Shown: positions 32,928 to 44,337 of the stretch, piece after piece | Layout of the letters: the number at the start of each line of letters is the position of its first letter | How positions within the stretch are numbered: position 1 is the stretch's first letter | Source of the DNA: Nilaparvata lugens | Lineage: Eukaryota > Arthropoda > Insecta > Hemiptera > Delphacidae | Reading direction: 5' to 3' | NCBI RefSeq assembly: GCF_014356525.2 | Contig: NC_052509.1 | Span: forward strand, 32,449,852 to 32,513,851 | DNA: 64,000 bases | Notes under the pieces: generated by a model | Told to the model about the DNA's origin: nothing | The model's input: the letters and a program-made list of their open reading frames with translations, nothing else | Databases searched by the model: none | Made by a program: the position numbers and the translations under genes

Positions 32928-33587
32928 TTATTCTATTTTCAATTGTCCAAGTTTTGTTTTTGCTTTAAATATATTAACCAGTACCATTTCCTTGATGTCC
33001 ATTGGCAGCCTGTTGTAAATCTTCGGTCCTAAGTATGTGACTGTTCTCTGGGCGGCAGTTGTTGTCATCCTGGGGACTGCTAGATCAATATTCCTTCTTC
33101 GCGTGCTGTGGGTGTGGTCCATGGTGAGAAAGAACTGCGGGTTTTTCCTGATGAATGTGAGTAATTTGTGAATGTAAATTTGTCGGATGCTCAGTAGTTG
33201 GAGCTCTTCATATAGAGAATCTGAAGGGTAGAGTGGATGTTTCTGTCCCATTATTCTGAGGATGAGTTTCTGGACTTTAAAAACAGGATTGATATGGCAG
33301 AAATACGTAGCTCCCCATGCCAGGATTCCATATCTTGCTATTGACTCTACCAATGCGTGATATACAATTTTTAACGTATCCAGTGTGAGTATCTGTCGGA
33401 GTTGAATGAAACTGTAAACCAGTTTCCTGAGTTTTGTTGTTTGCTGTATGATGTGTTTGTCCCACCAAAGTAAGTCGTCTATTATAACTCCTAAATATTT
33501 TATATTATCTGTTCGTTCTACTGATGGACAATTGCAGTCTATGCGATTTTGCAGTGATGTAACTTGATTGTATTTCGTACAGGTTTT
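32928..33587 (-). pseudogene. LINE-C 3' fragment, copy 3
   Basis: 33,353-32,928 is the best-preserved C-terminus of LINE-C: ESIARYGILAWGATYFCHIN, KLILRIMGQKHPLYPSDSLY, MDHTHSTRRRNIDLAVPRM, TYLGPKIYNRLP. It breaks at 33,587 inside TTTTTTGGAGG, where it is fused to the middle of a BEL/Pao LTR. Confidence 0.88.
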
Positions 33588-35508
33588 TTGGAGGCCTTCA
33601 GTGAATTAAATGTCAAGTTAGACATCAATTGAACAACTCAAATATGGGAATATGCTTGCAAGCCAAGCGTAGCTATCAATACAGTGAAATAATTGTTAAT
33701 ATAGAATACATTAATATAAGCGGCATAGGCCTTCAATGAATTAAATGTCAAGTTAGAGATCAATTGAACAACTCAAATATGGGAATATGCTTGCAAGCCA
33801 AGTGTAGTTATCAATACAGTGAAATAATTGTTAATATAGAATACATTAATATAAGCGGCATAGGCCTTCAATGAATTCAATGCCAAGTTAGACATTAATA
33901 GAACAACTCAAATATGAGAATATGCTTGCAAGCCAAGTGTAGCTATCAATACAGGCGACATAGGCCTTCAATGAATTAAATGTCAAGATAGACATCAATT
34001 GAACAACTCAAATGTGGGGATACGCTTGCAAGCCAAGGATAGCTATCAAATACAGGCGACATAGGCCTTCAATGAATTAAATGTCAAGATAGACATCAAT
34101 TGAACAACTCAAATATGGGAATATGCTTGCAAGCCAAGTGTAGCTATCAATACAGGCGACATAGGCCTTCAATGAATCAAATGTCAAAATAGACATCAAT
34201 TGACAACTCAAATATGAGGATACGCTTGCAAGCCAAGGGTAGCTATCAAATACAGGCGACATAGGCCTTCAATGAATTAAATGTCAAGATAGACATCAAT
34301 TGAACAACTCAAATATGGGGATACGCTTGCAAGCCAAGGGTAGCTATCAAATACAGTGAATGAAGTACATATTATAACCTTGATGTTATGTAGGCCAGTG
34401 CTCTCAATGAGACATGCACTGTAGCATATTGAATTCATGAAGATAGGCTCGATTGCCAAAAGTATGAACAATTAAATGTTTTTAATTGCCAAAAAGGTTG
34501 AATGATAGCTACAAAAATTGTATGAATGCACATAAGACTGTTTGAATTGGAAATAGAGAACATGGTCCAGTGTCTACACGCTGTAGTATTTTCAGTAACA
34601 GTTATGTAATACATGCGTAAATAAAAGTTGATTGAAACGATTTATGTAACCTGAATAAAATTTTGAAGAAGAGATGCAGCCAGGCAGACAGGCAAGGAAT
34701 CCACGGTACCCAAAGAACAGGACATCAGCAAGCGACGATGTGATCTGGCCATGCGAAGACAAGAATGGAAGCGTCCAACAGTAGGCGAATCCCCAGTGGA
34801 AATGTGAGCAGGAACATGTAGAATTCAAAATGAATAATCCGAATTTCAAGTTGTGGAATTTTTAGATTGATTTCAAAACGGTAGAGATGATGAACTTGAA
34901 AGTTTGAGTTTCAAGAGGCGAAACCAATTGTTAGAAGAATGGCGATAGACGCCCACACGAGGTTGTGATCTTGACAAAGTTTATCAGCGTAAATAAGTGA
35001 AGAAATCGATGAATAATTGAATCACAATTGAAGAATAGAATAAACAAATTAATTTGAAAGAATAATTCACTTTTTAAAAACGTTCCGTAGATCAGATGAA
35101 TATGGATGAAAAGTTTAGACCGGGAGTGAAATGCACTCTCCGACTATACTTGATCAAAAGACAAGGAAACAGCTAATGCACGGCTGAAAAAGGGACATGC
35201 CGGATATGTTTGAGACGTACGTAAAACGTTTTCAAACGTTTTATGGAAAAGTAGCAAATATCTAGAAAGTAAGATGCCTAAAGACAAAATAAATTCCAAA
35301 AAATTGAATAATAAAAATATTAAAATTGAAACGACAAATAACACGACGAATAATATAGAAAACCAACTTGATTGGGGCAGTGACATGGAACCCTGACTGT
35401 GACGTCACTGGCCAGCGCAGACGGACAAAATGATGACATGATGTCTACGTAGTAACGGAACGAGTAACAAGTGGAACCGTTCCAATAAATGCTTTGTCAG
35501 ATTTTACA
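33588..35508 (-). repeat. Third, partial BEL/Pao LTR copy
   Basis: This matches 22,860-24,777, including six to seven array units and the outer 190 bp. It ends TTTTACA followed by AAAT and LINE-A, exactly as at 24,777. It is therefore a duplicate of the right BEL/LINE-A junction, not an independent insertion. Confidence 0.9.
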
Positions 35509-35512
35509 AAAT

Positions 35513-35853
35513 ATTAATATATTTTTTCTAGAACTCAAGTTTGAAAATATTTGTATCTATGTAGTCAGTTTGTACAGACCTCACAGTACTCTAAAATCGG
35601 ATTTCATCGATGATCTTGAAAACGTAATCTCTAATCTACAAAATAAATCCAATCTAATCATTGTAGGAGATACAAACATTGATCTTTTTAAACGGGATGA
35701 TCAATTTGTTCAGTTATACGAATCTATGATGTTATCTTACGGTTGCAAAAAGGGTGTCTCTATTGTTACTAGGGAAGAATTCAGACAAGATCTTCTTACT
35801 CAGTCGTGTATTGATCACTTGTTTATTCGACTTACTGATAATAGTGTCACTTG
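35513..35853 (+). pseudogene. LINE-A ORF2 endonuclease, copy 3
   Basis: The same segment as 24,782-25,122, ending at GTCACTTG (35,846-35,853). This copy leads into the complete hAT-like element. Beyond it the LINE-A frame resumes at 37,003. Confidence 0.9.
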
Positions 35854-36994
35854 TAGGGATGTCAATCCCGGGATCCCGGGATACCTAACAATCCCGGGAT
35901 TTTTCAGCGTCAATCCCGGGATTTTCGGGATTGGAAACCTGAAATTGTGAATCATATTTTCCCAAAAACAATTCAATATGGAATTTATTTATGGTGATGA
36001 ATATAAGTTTCTATTACTAATTTATTGTTCTAAGTGTTTGACTAATTCATTTTACAGGCACAGTCTACAGTTGCATATACATAATAATGATTGTATACTG
36101 TAGCCTACTCTTTACTGGCTTAATAGAATTCGCATTATTAGTTCGCATAATTGACAGAATGGTTGTTGATTGGTTGTTATGCCTCTACGTTTGTTTCTGT
36201 TTACACAGTACCACAATTACCAGTCTAGACGGCGCAATATTTGCAATAGTGGCAATAATGGCATTTCCTTGAAATGCATCCAAGCTTTGAAAAGACTTCA
36301 GAAATCAGAAAAAAAGCACTAACGATTCACTCTCTGTCTAATAATTATTCCTCTCCTCTTATCTTTCTCTATCATAAGTAGAATATCTGGTTGAAGTAAA
36401 TATTATAGTTGCTCTACAAAATTTCAATAAGTAGTGTAGTGGTTGAGCTTTCGCGTTGTTTGGTCGGTATGGCGTTATGGTCTTACAAGAAGTATTCTAT
36501 TTTATTATGAATATTATTAATTCAATTGATAGTGATATTAATTCACTCTACAGTATTTGACGTAATTAAAGTGTGAGCTCTATCCCGTCCTGATGTAGGA
36601 TAGAAATGCTTTTGTCTACATAAAAAAGACTCTGATGAGTTATCTTGCTTTCCTCAGTTCTCACTATCATCTGGGATACAGCAAATTTAAGGTAGGACAT
36701 GGAATAAAACAGTTACTCCTATAATCTTGAAAACATTATAGAAATAGAATGTTCAATATTTAAATATTATTCCCAAGTATATTTATTATTTTAATAATAG
36801 CCTCTCCCTCTTTAATGGGCCCTTTTTCATCTCCACACACTGTTACTGAACATGTAATTGAGGAGGAACAATTGGTTAAAAATGCATTGAACTTATTTCT
36901 GCCAATCCCGGGATCAATCCCGGGATCCCGGGATTGATATTGGATAATCCCGGAATACCGGGATTGGAAATCAGTCCCGGGATTGACATCCCTA
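35854..36994. mobile_element. Complete hAT-like non-autonomous transposon (1,141 bp)
   Basis: It has perfect 20-bp terminal inverted repeats TAGGGATGTCAATCCCGGGA and an 8-bp duplication GTCACTTG at 35,846-35,853 and 36,995-37,002. Eight-base duplications and a TAGGG-type end are characteristic of the hAT superfamily. Both subterminal regions are packed with TCCCGGGAT in both orientations (about five left, seven right), likely transposase binding sites. No transposase is recognisable inside. Confidence 0.88.
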
Positions 36995-37002
36995 GTCACT
37001 TG

Positions 37003-37981
37003 TCATACAGGTGTGATCAACTTGAAAATATCGGATCATTATATCGTTAGTTGTAAAATCCTTCACAATTTTTCATCAAAAGAACATCAAAGGCCAGATA
37101 TTTTAAGAAATCATAGATAAAAATAAACTTTTTGAGACGTTAAAACAAAGTGAGTGGAATAGCTGCTTTTCACTCCTTTCACCTAATTCAATTCATGATA
37201 AGATTAAGCTGAACTTTGATATAGCAAGTAACCAATGTAAGAAAAGAATACACATTAAAAACATAAAACACAATTTCAAAAATAATTGAATGACTGAAAC
37301 GCTCCATAATAAACTAAAAATTAGAGACAGACTATTCAGGCACAGTAAGAGTTATTCCTCCAATTTCCAGTACAGACACGAGTATCAAAGTTTCCGGAAC
37401 AATCTTAATAAAGAAATCACAAAAACTAAACGAGAATACATAATAAAAGAAATTGCCAACTCAAAAAATGATATAAAATCAAAATGGAAATATAATATTA
37501 ATGGATTTTTGGTAGGGCTTCGGATGATTCTGGTAACCGAGTTCCAAGAGATCTATCCAATAGATTCAATAGTGCATTCGAACTCTGCTCAGCTTTTGCA
37601 AAATCGTTCATTAATAATATAAGAAACACTTCACACCTATGTCCGTCTACTCATTCTTAACGACTCTGTCCACATTCCACCTAACTCCAGCTTCCATTTA
37701 AAGAAAGCCCGGGTTCATGATATAGAAAAATAGTTGACAATATGGACAATAATAGATCTCCAACTGTGCGCCAACTACTGGAGCTTCAACTCTTGAAACA
37801 TCATTTGTGTGTTCCACTGTGTTGTATGATCAATTTGTCTATCTCTAAAGGTATATTTCCTGATTTTTTGAGAGTCTCAATTATCAGTCCAATTTTTAAA
37901 TCGGGAAAAGAGACAACCTAGAACACTACCGACCAATTTCAAAACTGTCTACACCAGAAAAGATATTTGAAAGATATTTAC
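37003..37981 (+). pseudogene. LINE-A ORF2: end of endonuclease to start of RT
   Basis: The sequence continues the frame interrupted at 35,853: HTGVINLKISDHYIVSCKI, with the SDH motif that closes the endonuclease. A Lys-rich linker follows (KTKREYIIKEIANSKNDIKS, KWK), then LEHYRPISKLSTPEKIFERY of the RT N-terminal region. Several frameshifts are present. It stops at GATATTTAC (37,973-37,981), the target duplication of the RTE-like insertion. Confidence 0.87.
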
Positions 37982-40661
37982 AAAAACAGAAACAAAAGTC
38001 AAGTTATCAGGAACAAAATATGTTGGGAGCTATATAGTTATATACAGCGGAGTAAAACAGGTGGAGAGAGGTAGCAAGGGAGTAGCGATTTTCATAGCTG
38101 GAGATCTCCATTCAAAAATGAAGGATTACAGATTTATCAGTGACAGAATAATTACAGTCAGAATAAAAAATGACAGAGGACACTTTTCTGTGATTGGTTT
38201 GTATGCCCCCGAAGATAGTATAGATCCAAAGGAGAAAGAGGAGACTGAAAGTTTCTACATTCAGCTTCAGAAGGTAGTTGACAGCATTAACAAGAGAGAT
38301 GATCTCCTGCTGTTGGGTGACCTAATGGAAGAGTAGGAAATCAGCCTGTATCTAAGTGTGTTGGTACTTTCGGTGAAGATGTGGTTAACAGAAATGGAGA
38401 GAAACTTCGAAATTTCGTGTCCTACAATCAGTTGGAGATCACGAACACTTTCTTCAGGAAGAAGGACATCCATAAATTCACGTGGTCAGCAAGGGGAAGC
38501 AGGTCAATAATCGACTATATTATCATCAATCAGAAGTTAGCGAGACAAGTTAGAGATGTAAGGGTTTTTAGAGGCTCTGATATACATTCTGATCATTTCT
38601 TGCTTGTAGGGAAAATTGATATATTAGCTCGATGGTACCATCACTCATCTACAAAAAGAATAATAAATGAGGGAGAAATTTTCAAGGTGGGGCTGTTGCA
38701 AGATGAAAGTATTAGACAGCTGTATCGAAATCGATTAATTATTTACAACAACAGGAACAAAGAAAAATATAGATGATGAGTGAGAGAATCTGCAAAATGT
38801 CATAAAACAGGCTGCTACAGATTCTCTTGGGACATGAAGAAAGCGTCAAAACCGGAAAAGGCTCAATGTTCGGAATGATGAGATCAGGGATGCCATAAAT
38901 GGAAAGCAGAAAACCTTCAAGAACTGGCTTAGTCACCCAACAGAGGATAACAACAATATCTATAAGCGAGCAAGGAACCATGCTAAGAAAATTGTGAGGC
39001 AAGTTGATCAGCAGGCATGTGATGTCTTCATATCAAATGTGGAGCATGATTTACATGGTAGACAGGAATTTGCCTATAAGTTCATGAAGTCAGTGGGCAA
39101 AGAATGAAAGGAACGTGTCAAAATAGACTGTGTATCAGAAGAAGATTGGATAAGGCACTATAAAAAACTTTGGTTTGATGAGATGTTGCCAGAAAGAGAA
39201 ATTGTGAATTGTGCTGAATGCCATGTTGATGACATCACCCTTGATGAACTGCTGCTGGCAATTAAACTTTCACGAAACAGGAAAGCTTGTGGTCTTGATG
39301 GTGTAAATATGGAGCTTATTAAATATGGAGGTATGTTTCTCTATCTAAGGCTGTTGACATTGTACAATATGTGTTGGAAAACCCATAGAATACCTGCGGC
39401 ATGGGCAAGCTAAAAACTTGTGTCATTATACAAGGAAAACGACAGAACACAACCTGAGAATTACCGTGGAATAAGTCTCCCAAACAACTTCCACAAGTTG
39501 TATGCTGATATTCTAAACAGACGTTTACAGAGAACCTGATAGGGGAAGAACAGATTGGATTTCGCAGAAGCCGCTCTTGTATGGATGCGGTATTTACCCT
39601 GAAACAGATCATAGAGAAGAATCGGGAATACAATTGTGAAACTCACATGGCCTTTATGGATTGGCAGAAGGCATTCGACAATGTTTTAAGATCAAGTTAC
39701 GAAATATAATGCTTCAAAAAGGCTATCCAAACATCTAGTTGCTGCGATTGAGGGTGCCAATACAGATATTACAATTATGTTCGGCAATAATAAGAAGACA
39801 AACCAAATTAGGATAAATAAAGGAGTACGGCAAGGCTGTCCAATGTCCCCGACTTTGTTTAATATATATACAGACGAGATTCTCCATATTTGGAATCAGT
39901 GGAATATGTGGACTCAGGCATTAAGCTCAGCATACTGTACACATAAACTCTTTACTATATGCAGACGATACTGTTATTATGTTCAACACAGAAGACCAAC
40001 TTCAATATGCACTCTTCAGGTTTAATAGGATTGGTATGGACTTTGGCATGATAATCGCACCACACAAATCTAAGGTCATGGCGTTTAAAGGAAAATAGCC
40101 AGTTAGATCCAAGATAGTGCTTGAGAACCAAATTTTGGAACAAGTTAAATGCTTCAATTACTTGGGATGCCGTATCTCATTTGATAGAGAAGATGATGTA
40201 AGTGAGAAATTGACAAAATTCAGTGCTGTGTGTGGTGCAATACGTAGAACAATAGGGAAGAAAACAAGACAAGCCACTCAGATGAAGTTCTACAGACCAA
40301 TGACTGTACCAACAATAGTTTTATGGGCGCAAAGCCTGGGTGTCAATAAAAAAAACTGAGTCACGTATCCAAGCAGCCGAAATGAGGTTCCTTCGAGCAG
40401 TCAGAGGTTGCACTGAGTTGGATTACATAAGAAACGGAGTAATAAGAACCGAACAGAATGTAGAGTCTTTATTGCAAATATTGAAGAAAAGTAGGGAAGA
40501 CTGGTCCAGCCATCTACTGCGTATGCCAGCAAATAGACTTCCAATTCAAGCTTGGCACTACAAACCCGATGGGAGAAAAGGCGTCGGACGACCAACCGAT
40601 GAAAAAATGGATGCCGGAACAGGCCAACAGAGCCTAATCCTTGAATGACGATGATGATGAT
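37982..40661 (+). mobile_element. RTE-like LINE nested in LINE-A
   Basis: A 2.68-kb insert flanked by GATATTTAC (37,973-37,981 and 40,662-40,670). It is 5'-truncated and ends with a GATGATGATGAT tail after CCTAATCCTTGAATGACG. Removing it restores the LINE-A frame (FERYL joined to LTNSNKYLS). Confidence 0.87.
38030..40648 (+). pseudogene. RTE-like ORF2: endonuclease and reverse transcriptase
   Basis: The endonuclease is seen as ERGSKGVAIFI, FSVIGLYAPEDS, LLLLGDL, FTWSARGSRSIIDYI and IHSDHFLLVGKI. RT motifs follow: SRNRKACGLDGVNMELIKYG, AFMDWQKAFDNV (A), GVRQGCPMSPTLFNIYTDEI (B) and YADDTVIM (C, in a shifted frame near 39,960). Then come VKCFNYLGCRISFDREDD, RRTIGKKTRQATQMKFYR and RIQAAEMRFLRAVRGCT, a tail typical of insect RTE-like elements often annotated as craniofacial-development-like proteins. 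At least seven stops or frameshifts are present. Clade assignment is from motif wording only. Confidence 0.85.
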
Positions 40662-40670
40662 GATATTTAC

Positions 40671-41718
40671 TCACAAATTCAAATAAATATCTATCTGAAA
40701 ATGATATTCTATTCAATATTAAGTATGGTTTTCAAAAAGGGAAATGTACATAAATACTTTTATCAAATTTCCCACATAGAATCAATACTTTCCTGAATGA
40801 CAGATATCATGTATTAGCCATATTTTTAGATTACTCAAAAGCATTTGACATCCTTAATCATAAAATATTGTTGAAAGACCTAAATAGTATCGGCATAACT
40901 GGAAACACACGTAGATTATTTGAGAGTTATCTGAAGGATAGATATTTTAAGGTTAAAATTGATGACAATCACAGTGATTTGGTCAGAAATGATGATCTTG
41001 GAGTCCCACAAGGAAGTATACTGGGACCAGTTCTCTATAATATATGTGTTAATTCCATATCAAGTGTAATAAGACATGAAGAAATTTCCATGTATGCTGA
41101 TGACACGGTTCTATTAGTCGCGCATAGAGATCCAAGGGTGGCGGTACAATTATTACTCCAATCAGATTCCAATAAAATTCTCAGATGGTCCCACGATAGA
41201 AACTTGGTTATTAACACAGAAAAAACAGTTCTAATGCACTTAAAATCTCCCCATATCAGATGTGAAGAAACTCCAACAATTTCTGTTCATAATTGTGAGT
41301 GCTTCTTTACCAACTCTTTTAAAAACTGTGACTGTCCATCTTTGTCTTTGGTGAGTGACACACGTTACCTTGGAATAATGATAGATAGTAGCATGAGATG
41401 GCATTCTCAAATTGACAATATATCCAAGAAACTCCAGGTATTAAGTGCTAAAATATATTATCTACATAAAAAAATCCCTGTTGATTGCCTGTATTTAATT
41501 TATGAGTCGTTAATAGAATCCATTATAAGATATGGAGTTGAATCATGGGGTTGTGCAGCAAATAACTTATCATTGAGAGTAGAGAAAATACAGTTAAGGA
41601 TCCTAAAAAGTTAAAATTTGCTCTCGATTTCAATTCAGTAAAATCAAAATGGGAATAGAATACAGTGATAATAGAACTCTATAATAAACAATTAATATTA
41701 CTTATTATCATCATTTGA
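40671..41718 (+). pseudogene. LINE-A ORF2: reverse transcriptase and 3' end
   Basis: Resumes with LTNSNKYLSENDILFNIKYG, one stop near 40,750, then FLDYSKAFDILNHKILL (motif A). From 40,868 it is open for 248 codons: GVPQGSILGPVLYNICVNSI (B), MYADDTVLLVAH (C), TRYLGIMIDSSMRWHSQI, and ESIIRYGVESWGC to a stop at 41,614. The 3' UTR ends near 41,718. Inverted copies of this 3' end occur at 46,653-46,861 and 52,117-52,300. Confidence 0.9.
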
Positions 41719-42188
41719 ATATTAATTCAAGTGATAATCACTTTTAGTAGTTCTAGTGATAATCACTTTTTCTATCATTTCACGGTTTTTTGGCTCATTA
41801 TGTAGTTTGAAATGTGCGCTTTCCAATGGTGTCTGAATCACAATTCTATGTAGACTGCAATTCTAGCAAGTTTTCAAAAATGTTCTGCTTGAGTATTTTC
41901 TTCAAAATATACAACATTGTAGGCTTCTACTCGCGTTTTTATTTGATTTGTGCTCCACTGACAGTAAATAATTTATTCAAATTCCTTTACTATTCTATTG
42001 TAACCACGTATCACTTTGCTTTTCAAGTTGGTATCACTGACATTCCAGTGAAATAGAAATCTAGTCATCCAGTGTAACTATGTTATGTTTATTTGTTTAC
42101 ATCTGACTTGGAGTTTGTGACTTGTGAAGTGAATTTTAGTTTACGTGATTCTATTTTGCATTGCACAGTTTATTCCATCCAATAAAAC
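41719..42188. other. No recognisable gene
   Basis: AT-rich sequence between the LINE-A 3' end and the Mutator-like frame. AGTGATAATCACTTTT occurs twice near 41,730 and 41,756. It may contain the promoter or end of the following transposon, but no inverted terminus was found. Confidence 0.5.
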
Positions 42189-43930
42189 ATGCCAAGACAG
42201 AGAAGTTGGAAATCTAAAAGAAATTTTAGAGGAAATAAGTTTACAAAAATATCTAGTGATAGAAATACGGTGACTAGTGAACAGACTAGTGAAGCTGGGC
42301 CCAGCAATGCGCCTGTTACAAGTGCTTTGAAGAAAAAGAAAATTTCAGACAATTTTGAACAATTTGAAGTTTTAAATGCTCATGCAAGAACTTGATCATA
42401 TCTTTTGATATAATTTCTTTGATATTTTCAAAGTTCGTGAAATGTGGAGATTGTAAGAGTGAACTGAAAATTGTAGAAGACTCTAACAATGGACTAGCTT
42501 GTAAATTATTGTTGAAATGTACTAGTGTTAGTTGTAAATTCTCTTTTGATTTTTGGACATCAAATAATTGTGTAGATGATTTGTTTGATGTGAACTGTAG
42601 GTTTTTCTATGGACTAAGATGTATAGGAAAAGGTCCTGAAGCAGGTAAGTTTTTGGAATAATGAATCTGCCTCAACCAAGCACCCACGTAACTAGAGATA
42701 TAATAATTTTGTAAGAGATGCTGCATACAAAGTAGCAGAAGAATCGATGGAGAAAGCTACTCTAGAGGCTATTGAAGAAAATAATGAGGAGGAAATTCCT
42801 TCTGACATTCCCATAGCCTTTGATGGTTCATGGCAAAAAAGAGGCTCTGTATCAAAAAATTCGGTCTGCACTGTTACCAGTGTAGACACTGGCAAAGTTA
42901 TTGATGTTGAGGTACTCACCAAATATTGCAGTGGATGTGAGAGAATAAAGGGGCAGGAAGACAAAAAAATTATCCATGAGGCAAGTTGTACTAACAACTA
43001 TGAAGGGACTAGTGGAGGCATGGAGACACTTTCTGCAGTGAATGTTTGCCAGAGATCAGTGGCAAGGCGAGGTGATCGATATGTAAAGTTCCTTGGAGAT
43101 GGTGATTCCAAAGCATACAATGCAGTTTTAGAAAAAAATCCTTTTGGTGATAATACAGTTGTTGCTAAGCTGGAGTGTATAGGGCATGTGAAAAAGCGTA
43201 TGGGGTGTCGTCTCAGGAATTTGAAGAAGAGATTGGGTAGTACCAAGCTATCAGATGGAAAAACAATAAGAGGAGCTGGTAGATTGACAGATGTAATAAT
43301 TGACAAGCTGCAGGGATATTATGGAAAAGCAATCAGGGACAATATTCACAGTGCTGATGACATGAGGAAGGCTATTTGGGCAATTTATCACCACAGTATT
43401 TCAACCGATGAAGAGCCGAACCATTTCCTATGTCCTCCACCACCAGAGACATGGTGTAAATATCGGAAGGCCGAGGCAGAGAATGGAGTTCACAAGCATA
43501 GGCCTATTCCAAAGGCTGTAATGGAAGCAACGAAGCCTATTCTCAAGGATCTGTCACACCCCAGTCTTCTGAAAAGATGTCCACATGGAAAAACTCAAAA
43601 TGTCAATGAGAGTTTCAACAATGTGGTGTGGAATAGACTTCCAAAAAATGTTTTTATTGGGAGAAAAACATTGGAGTTGGGAGTTTATGATGTTGTGATA
43701 ACATTCAATGATGGGAATATATGGGAAGAGTGTCAGTTATGAAGGCAATGGGCATCAATGACATTGGAGTGGATACCCTGGAAGCACTAAAGAGCGCAGA
43801 CCTGGTCCGGCTGAGGAAGGCAGAGTGAGCAGCAATGGAGGCAACCAAGGAGGCAAGAGTGAAGAGAAGGAGGAGTAAACTGTCTTTAGAGGAGGAAGAT
43901 GATCCAGATTACTCTTCTGGAGCATTTTGA
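42189..43930 (+). pseudogene. Mutator-like transposase, frameshifted
   Basis: The N-terminal frame (42,189-42,395) begins MPRQRSWKSKRNFRGNKF. A zinc-ribbon-like part with KCGDCKSEL and KCTSVSCKFSFDFW is in another frame (42,392-42,661). The catalytic part is open for 331 codons from 42,747: AFDGSWQKRGS (first Asp), SSGGME-like TSGGMETLSAV, RYVKFLGDGDSKAYNAV (second Asp), KLECIGHVKKRMGCRLR, LSDGKTIRGAGRLTD and PHGKTQNVNESFNN (candidate Glu). After FNDGN the frame shifts to 43,739-43,930, which has one stop near 43,827 and the end DDPDYSSGAF. This is the conserved architecture of Mutator-like transposases widespread in invertebrates. The three acidic residues are present, but two frameshifts and stops make it inactive. 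Terminal repeats were not located. Confidence 0.82.
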
Positions 43931-44337
43931 TGTGAGTAATTTATCATTACATCATTTTTAGTTTCAATTTTATGCAATGTTTTTCATTTTTATTGATTTC
44001 CCAGAAAACATATTTTTCAGTACTTAGTTACACTTATTTAGGAAACCATTGAAGATAGAGGGTTGTGCTTCACACAACATGTTTATATGATTGATATCTT
44101 ACTCCTGTAGTAAAATGAGAAGGATAGGATAAAACATGAGTAGGGGTAAAGTGAGAGTTCTGGAGAAAAGCTGAAGAAAAGCTGAAGAAAAGCTGGCTCA
44201 AAGCTGCCCCCAAATCTGCCCCAAAGCTGATTCTTGGTTCTAACCTTGCCCAATTCAATGTAATCTGAACTAACTTAACCTAGCCATACCCCTAATCTCA
44301 CAATAAATCTCAAATGAAGATTCCCATTCCCACTTTT
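43931..44337. other. No recognisable gene; short GCTGAAGAAAA repeats
   Basis: 44,165-44,230 has AAGCTGAAGAAAAGCTG-type repeats followed by GCTGCCCCCAAATCTGCCCC. Otherwise featureless AT-rich DNA. Confidence 0.5.
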
